Shown: positions 60,598 through 64,000 of the stretch, piece after piece
Position numbering within the stretch: the stretch's first letter is position 1
How the letters are laid out: each line of letters starts with the position of its first letter
Source: Arcicella gelida
Lineage (GTDB): Bacteria; Bacteroidota; Bacteroidia; Cytophagales; Spirosomataceae
Direction of reading: 5' to 3'
NCBI RefSeq assembly: GCF_034931025.1
Contig: NZ_JAYGIL010000006.1
Location: 62,001 to 126,000, forward strand
DNA: 64,000 nucleotides
The notes under the pieces: model-generated
The model's input: only the letters and a program-made list of their open reading frames with translations
Database searches by the model: none
What the model was told of the DNA's origin: nothing
Program-made: the position numbers and the translations under genes

Positions 60598-60870
60598 TTA
60601 AAGATTGTTTATCAACCATTCTGAACATTCGGAGTTAAAGCCAGTCCAAGCTGCTTCACCTGTCAAAGCTACGACTAACAATTCATCATTCGAATCTATG
60701 TATTTTTTTAAGTGATCTTTAATTGTCACTGCTGTTGATGAGGATTTGATTATAAAAGTACTGTCTAAACAGTGCCACCAAGTACCAAGTTTTTTTATCT
60801 CATCAATTAAGGTTGTGTAATCTTGACCTGATTTATTTAAATCATAGCCAATTAAGTAGCTTTTTTTCAT
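60598..60870 (-). CDS. Cas2-like 'SinR family' small protein
   Basis: 90 residues from ATG 60870, where family similarity begins (KKSYLIGYDLNKSGQDY); 30 upstream codons in frame look like leader sequence. Strand YLIGYDLN, helix TTLIDEIKKLGTWWHCLDST, strand FIIKS, and NDELLVVALTGEAAW follow the order of a ferredoxin-like Cas2/VapD-type fold. Databases label such proteins 'SinR family', unrelated to the Bacillus HTH regulator SinR. They occur outside CRISPR loci, often in islands; nuclease activity is unproven. No CRISPR array or cas1 is near. Confidence 0.8.
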   Translation of the reverse strand: MKKSYLIGYDLNKSGQDYTTLIDEIKKLGTWWHCLDSTFIIKSSSTAVTIKDHLKKYIDSNDELLVVALTGEAAWTGFNSECSEWLINNL

Positions 60871-61079
60871 ATATCTATTATTTTTTTTCCTTTTAATGTA
60901 AGGCTTTTTCCATCTTGTAACCTTTCTGGTGGATAAAGTCTGATGCACCTCAAGATTCATGAATGTTAATTAAGGCTATTCTGCCGGATATTAAGCCAAA
61001 TTGAAAAGTAAAGGTTGATACACAGTTTCAGTCTGTCCTGCTTTTGCATATACCTATATAAGAACCAGTACATCTTCGG

Positions 61080-61805
61080 TCAATTCCTTCGCATTAGTCT
61101 AATTTTATCAGGCTCAGCTAAGTTTTTAATTCCTTTATTTATTATGTCAACATTCTCCTTGGGAGTCTTTGATTCCAATAGTTTCCCCTCTCTTTCAACA
61201 ATCAAGTCTCGTCTTATTTCTTCTGAATTATCTTCAATGTGTCTCCTAAAAATAATATAGTTTTTGTCAGGATTAAAGTCAACTATTTCAATACTGAAAT
61301 ATTGTGGACAGTCACCTCCATTGAAATATCTAATGCCGGTTCGAATTTTTTGAACTCCAGTATAACCTTGATATGTACTTGAGGATTCACTGTAAGAAAT
61401 AACTGTTGGTAATGTAATCTGTATGCTGTTATCTTGGTAAGTTACTTCCCATACTCCCTGATAGGGATAACGGTCTTCTACAAAGTAGCCTCTATATATC
61501 GCCGCAGATGTGCTTAAAATTGTTGATATTGCTACTGTCCACACAGCTTTACTAATCCATTGCGAACGGAATGGTAGGATTGAAGTAACATCAAGAATCC
61601 ATAAATACATTACACTTGCAAAAGTCCCAACCGAGATAGCTAAAACTATATCTGAGGCCTTTGGTGGATTAAATATCAATCGCATTGAAAACCATAGTGA
61701 TGGAGTCAGAATGATAGCAAGCATTAATATTAATGCTTGTGTAGCTAAAACGGGAGTTTTGACTATTTGTAGCGTCTCTAATTTTTCCTTTTTTTGTTCA
61801 GACAT
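61080..61805 (-). CDS. Membrane protein with C-terminal beta-rich domain
   Basis: 241 residues. Three N-terminal hydrophobic helices (about 20-45, LATQALILMLAIILTPSLWF; 50-78, IVLAISVGTFASVMYLWIL; 85-108, AVWTVAISTILSTSAAIY) are followed by a soluble domain of about 130 residues starting PYQGVWEVTYQDN with alternating strands and a helical end. Membrane helices plus a small beta barrel opening with G-x-W recall Cap15-like nucleotide receptors of CBASS, but no cyclase gene is nearby and the similarity is of shape only. It shares the 1.7-kb repeat-bounded module with the Cas2-like gene. Confidence 0.75.
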   Translation of the reverse strand: MSEQKKEKLETLQIVKTPVLATQALILMLAIILTPSLWFSMRLIFNPPKASDIVLAISVGTFASVMYLWILDVTSILPFRSQWISKAVWTVAISTILSTSAAIYRGYFVEDRYPYQGVWEVTYQDNSIQITLPTVISYSESSSTYQGYTGVQKIRTGIRYFNGGDCPQYFSIEIVDFNPDKNYIIFRRHIEDNSEEIRRDLIVEREGKLLESKTPKENVDIINKGIKNLAEPDKIRLMRRN

Positions 61806-62216
61806 AAAAATGTTATTGAAAAGTTTTATTGCTAAGGATGGTATTGACGAAATAATGAGAATAGTTTCTCATTGCCTCATTTCGTATTGTACCCATTAGA
61901 TTGAAACAAGTTTTTAACAATACAAAATGCGAATTGTATTTTATGGAGTGAGCCAAAAGTATTCACTTCATTTTGTCTCAAATAAACAGATTTATTAAAT
62001 TTTAAAAAACAGTGAACATGAGAATAAATCATCATTGTTATTTTATAAAACTATTAATAATAACTAATATTCTTTAGCGTATAAATACCTGATTTATAAT
62101 TAAAAATGGAATTTTATTCTAATTTATTTCGGTTAAAGTATAAACAAGCACAGAATTTATTTGCATTTTCAAAACAGTTTAGTAATTTTATATCAATAGG
62201 TGTAGAACTATTAACT
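61806..62216. other. Gene-free stretch with the second 19-bp core site
   Basis: About 410 AT-rich bases. It includes the core site at 62073-62091 and a partly similar CGGTTAAAGTATAAAC near 62120-62137 that echoes CGCTAAAAAGTATAAAT at 60386-60402. No gene is supportable. Confidence 0.45.
62073..62091. repeat. Recombination-site-like core, copy 2
   Basis: An exact 19-base copy of 60360-60378. The right half diverges (TTATAATTAAA in place of TTATCCGCTAAA), so one arm and the centre are conserved and the other arm differs, as expected of hybrid attachment sites. Confidence 0.65.
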
Positions 62217-62250
62217 AAATAGCCCGAGGGATTTTCCCACGGGCTATTTT
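62217..62250. terminator. Terminator of the right-hand phage-like cluster
   Basis: AAATAGCCCG and CGGGCTATTT enclose an inner GGGA/TCCC stem. It lies 37 bases past the last leftward gene. Confidence 0.8.
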
Positions 62251-62286
62251 CTTTATATTATTGAAGTGTTGATTTAATTTGATTTG

Positions 62287-62514
62287 TTAAAATCCAAATT
62301 CTGCAGTAACCTGAGTAGTCATTTCAAGAACAGCTTTATTCAAAATATTTTTTATTTCTTCAGGGCTTGGCGGGTCTTGCTGATTATAAGTAATCCCTTT
62401 TATTTCAAGGTTTTCTATCACGATTTGGCATTTTGGCCCACTATACACCAATTGCTTTGCTTTCCACTTATTATAAGTTGCTCTAATATTAAAAATGTTA
62501 AGGATGCTGCCCAT
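62287..62514 (-). CDS. 75-residue protein, last gene of phage-like cluster
   Basis: 75 residues, cytoplasmic: a helical start (SILNIFNIRATYNKWKAKQL), a strand segment CQIVIENLEIKGITYN, a Pro-rich turn and a helix EEIKNILNKAVLEMTTQV. Family unknown. Its start overlaps the stop of the upstream gene by one base (TAATG), so it is coupled to it. Small, tightly packed genes of this kind are typical of phage or satellite modules. Confidence 0.72.
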   Translation of the reverse strand: MGSILNIFNIRATYNKWKAKQLVYSGPKCQIVIENLEIKGITYNQQDPPSPEEIKNILNKAVLEMTTQVTAEFGF

Positions 62515-62756
62515 TAGTTCTGATTGTTGTTAAGTTTTGTTTTTAAAATTGCGATATTCAAAAAGTGATTGACCGCTCCTAATTCTCCTCTTAAAGCTAC
62601 CTGTACTGACAAATCTTCTGAAGTAACAAATTTATGTTCAGTCAAGAGTGTAACAGCCATCAAATACTCAAACAAGGTAGCTTGTTGCGAAACAATTCTA
62701 CCTTGTAAGAAAGTAATGGTTTTCAATAAATCAGGCTCAAAAGCGATGCTTTCCAT
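62514..62756 (-). CDS. 80-residue helical protein
   Basis: From ATG 62756 (ESIAFEPDLLKTITFLQG); the longer frame starts with TTG. All-helical: LKTITFLQGRIVSQQATLFE, AVTLLTEHKFVTSEDLSVQV, LGAVNHFLNIAILKTKLN. Family unknown. Four bases separate it from the 236-residue gene's stop. It is one of a chain of co-translated leftward genes. Confidence 0.7.
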   Translation of the reverse strand: MESIAFEPDLLKTITFLQGRIVSQQATLFEYLMAVTLLTEHKFVTSEDLSVQVALRGELGAVNHFLNIAILKTKLNNNQN

Positions 62757-62760
62757 AGTT

Positions 62761-63471
62761 TTATAAGCTGAAAAAATCAACAATTTTATCTGTAAATGAT
62801 TTTACCTTTCTCGCTCCAGATAAACCTTTACTTTTTTTGGGTCTTGGCTTTGAAATGGCGTAATCATAACCTACTCGCCTAGCAATTGCCTTAAAATCTG
62901 CTTTATCTCCAGCCAAAAGATTTTTATAGAATTTATTTTTTGCTCTTAACTGTTTAAGCTCTGCATCATCAGATTTTGCACCAAGCCCCATCTGATTTTT
63001 CTGAAGATATTCAGATAATTCCTTTGAAAGCTTATCCTTGAATTTCGAGTTTTGTTTTACCTTGGCAATAAGCTCTTTGTTTTCTTCACGAAGCTGCTCC
63101 TTTAAGATTTCATTCTTTTCTAATTGCGATTGCTTTGGTGCTTTTGTCTTGATGACCTTTGAAGGTTTTGATTCATTGGATTTAGTTTCTTGCTTTGCAG
63201 GTTTTTGAGCTTTTTGAACTGATGGTCTTGAAGCTTTTGAGTTTGGCGAAACAACAACAGGTTTTTCTACCTCCTTGATTGTTGCCTTTACTGTTTTAAC
63301 CCATGACTCCAAAGTAGCTTCTGCATCTGGGACAACATCAAAGATTGAAAAATCGGTAAAATTATCTGTATCATCTTTAAGGATTTTGTAGTTTTCCTGC
63401 GATACATTGTCAAGTTTTGCCAAGTTTTTGGCATCAAAATTTTTAATGAATTCTTTGTCGTGTGCTTTCAT
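62761..63471 (-). CDS. Lys-rich coiled-coil protein of the phage-like cluster
   Basis: 236 residues. An acidic N-terminus (NFTDFSIFDVVPDAEATLES), a long Lys/Pro/Ser-rich linker (about 80-130), a coiled coil (LEKNEILKEQLREENKELIA) and a basic C-terminus (YDYAISKPRPKKSKGLSGAR) that should bind nucleic acid. The mix of disorder, coiled coil and basic tail resembles phage scaffold, replication accessory or plasmid mobilisation proteins; none can be chosen. Family unknown. Confidence 0.72.
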   Translation of the reverse strand: MKAHDKEFIKNFDAKNLAKLDNVSQENYKILKDDTDNFTDFSIFDVVPDAEATLESWVKTVKATIKEVEKPVVVSPNSKASRPSVQKAQKPAKQETKSNESKPSKVIKTKAPKQSQLEKNEILKEQLREENKELIAKVKQNSKFKDKLSKELSEYLQKNQMGLGAKSDDAELKQLRAKNKFYKNLLAGDKADFKAIARRVGYDYAISKPRPKKSKGLSGARKVKSFTDKIVDFFSL

Positions 63472-63481
63472 TGATTGGGAT

Positions 63482-63766
63482 TTATTTTAGTGCCATTCTT
63501 GCCTCTTCTTGCAACTGCAATCTAAGACGGTATTTGTATTTCTGTTTTGCTGCCGAATTTTCAGCCTTTGGTGTTTTAACCTGATTTTTAGCTACATATT
63601 CATTAAGCTTTTGATAATAAAGAGAAATGACAGAGCTTAGGGATGGGTCGTCGTTGGCTTCTTTGAAGTTTGCACTATAAACCTTATCAAAATCCTTTAA
63701 AACCGTTGGCAAAGTATTGAAAGGGATATTTGATGATTGTTGGATGTAATTACTTGCTGAAATCAT
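63482..63766 (-). CDS. 94-residue protein starting ISASNYI
   Basis: 94 residues: ISASNYIQQSSNIPFNTLPT, then SVISLYYQKLNEYVAKNQVK and a basic Ala/Arg-rich end QKYKYRLRLQLQEEARMALK. I have an impression of related short segments (ISASN... followed by a helix with YxxKLN) in Bacteroidota mobile elements, sometimes fused to larger proteins; this is recollection, not a search. It lies between the methyltransferase remnant at the window edge and the coiled-coil gene, with 6- and 10-base gaps. Confidence 0.68.
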   Translation of the reverse strand: MISASNYIQQSSNIPFNTLPTVLKDFDKVYSANFKEANDDPSLSSVISLYYQKLNEYVAKNQVKTPKAENSAAKQKYKYRLRLQLQEEARMALK

Positions 63767-63772
63767 TGTTTT

Positions 63773-64000
63773 TTATTTTAGTTGAATAAATTTCCCTTCT
63801 AAGCCACATTTTTGGAGAATCCTTGCATTCTGTTTACCATAGGCTATTAAAACAGATGGTGAACCAGCACTATCACCTTCAATGCCCTTAACAGTATAAA
63901 AATTAAGTCTTCCTTTTATAAAAAAAACTGCATCAGCTTTATTCCAAACTTGTTCAAAAAACATTTTTGTTTCAGTCCTGGCAAAGGTTAAAGCAATAGC
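63773..64000 (-). CDS. Phage-type DNA N6-adenine methyltransferase, C-terminus (N-terminus outside window)
   Basis: The frame is open to the window end with no stop, so the ATG at 63964 is internal. The last 76 codons read ...IALTFARTETKMFFEQVW, FFIKGRLNFYT, AGSPSVLIAYG. This is the C-terminal pattern of phage Dam-like enzymes (PF05869): an 'ARTDTKWFH'-type segment, 'FIRGRLKF', then 'PSVLVVF'. The catalytic DPPY-type motif would be outside the window. It indicates a prophage or satellite extending to the right and transcribed leftwards into the small genes. It is independent of the methyltransferase at 54452. Confidence 0.72.
   Translation of the reverse strand, partial: AIALTFARTETKMFFEQVWNKADAVFFIKGRLNFYTVKGIEGDSAGSPSVLIAYGKQNARILQKCGLEGKFIQLK

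Noticed and set aside
60598..60870. Bacillus-type SinR biofilm regulator
   Set aside because: The name is shared only by annotation; this protein has no helix-turn-helix and looks Cas2-like.
61510..61899. 129-codon plus-strand frame
   Set aside because: Antisense to the membrane protein gene, whose hydrophobic helices are coherent; the antisense product is not.
46993..64000. Second copy of the tRNA-Ser 3' end as attR
   Set aside because: By eye no repeat of TTCGAATCCCTCACTCTCT is present to the right, so the island's far end cannot be placed.

Overview
The window is AT-rich DNA from a member of the Bacteroidota, most likely a Cytophagia/Cytophagales bacterium (Emticicia- or Spirosoma-like; this rank is inference). 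The support is the recurring Bacteroidota promoter signature (TTTG, about 19 bases, TAnnTTTG), genes with weak or absent Shine-Dalgarno sites, and families typical of the phylum: putative porin, outer-membrane beta-barrel family receptor, DUF2851, AddB-like PD-(D/E)XK protein, fasciclin lipoprotein and a CrtW-type carotenoid ketolase.

Layout. (1) 1-3480 is the end of a mobile element: a cut-off small coiled-coil gene, a tyrosine recombinase, a small HTH-like protein, a divergent XRE regulator, an orphan tail-anchored protein, and a non-coding stretch with phased A-tracts and GGTAC-centred repeats. (2) 3565-46992 is chromosomal core: nadE and coaX; a TonB-type receptor; pgeF, a deacetylase and an M28 peptidase; crtW; a methyltransferase, DUF1003 and pentapeptide proteins, upp and DUF2851; two parvulin-type periplasmic chaperones; moxR; gatC and gltX with ridA; PF10023 and DUF3108 proteins; a fasciclin lipoprotein; a decayed MgtA-type ATPase; the AddB-like protein; miaE; a porin; lpxK; menC; hemF; and a class A penicillin-binding protein. 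Two small genes (56 and 58 codons) that are easily missed lie in the gaps. (3) 46993-47077 is tRNA-Ser(UGA), after which an accessory region runs to the window end.

The accessory region opens with a divergent integrase and a lipoprotein. Next comes a leftward, translationally coupled translesion operon: a Y-family polymerase with a clamp-binding motif, then a DnaE2-like polymerase, then an SRAP protein. Its upstream region holds two copies of the palindrome TGAATA-N7-TATTCA. After a probable small RNA comes a solitary N6-adenine methyltransferase. Then follows a tightly overlapping three-gene signalling cassette: a protein with two GHKL ATPase modules (a MORC/Hsp90-like N-terminus plus a histidine-kinase C-terminus), a receiver-domain protein and an unknown protein. 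Downstream, two copies of an exact 19-bp core sequence bracket a 1.7-kb module with a Cas2-like 'SinR family' protein and a membrane-anchored beta-rich protein. The window ends in a leftward phage-like gene cluster whose cut-off first gene is the C-terminus of a phage-type DNA adenine methyltransferase.

The best candidates for something undescribed are the dual-GHKL / receiver / unknown cassette at 56003-59912, and the 19-bp-repeat-bounded module beside it. Both look like defence or conflict modules in an integration hotspot, but function is inferred from architecture only.
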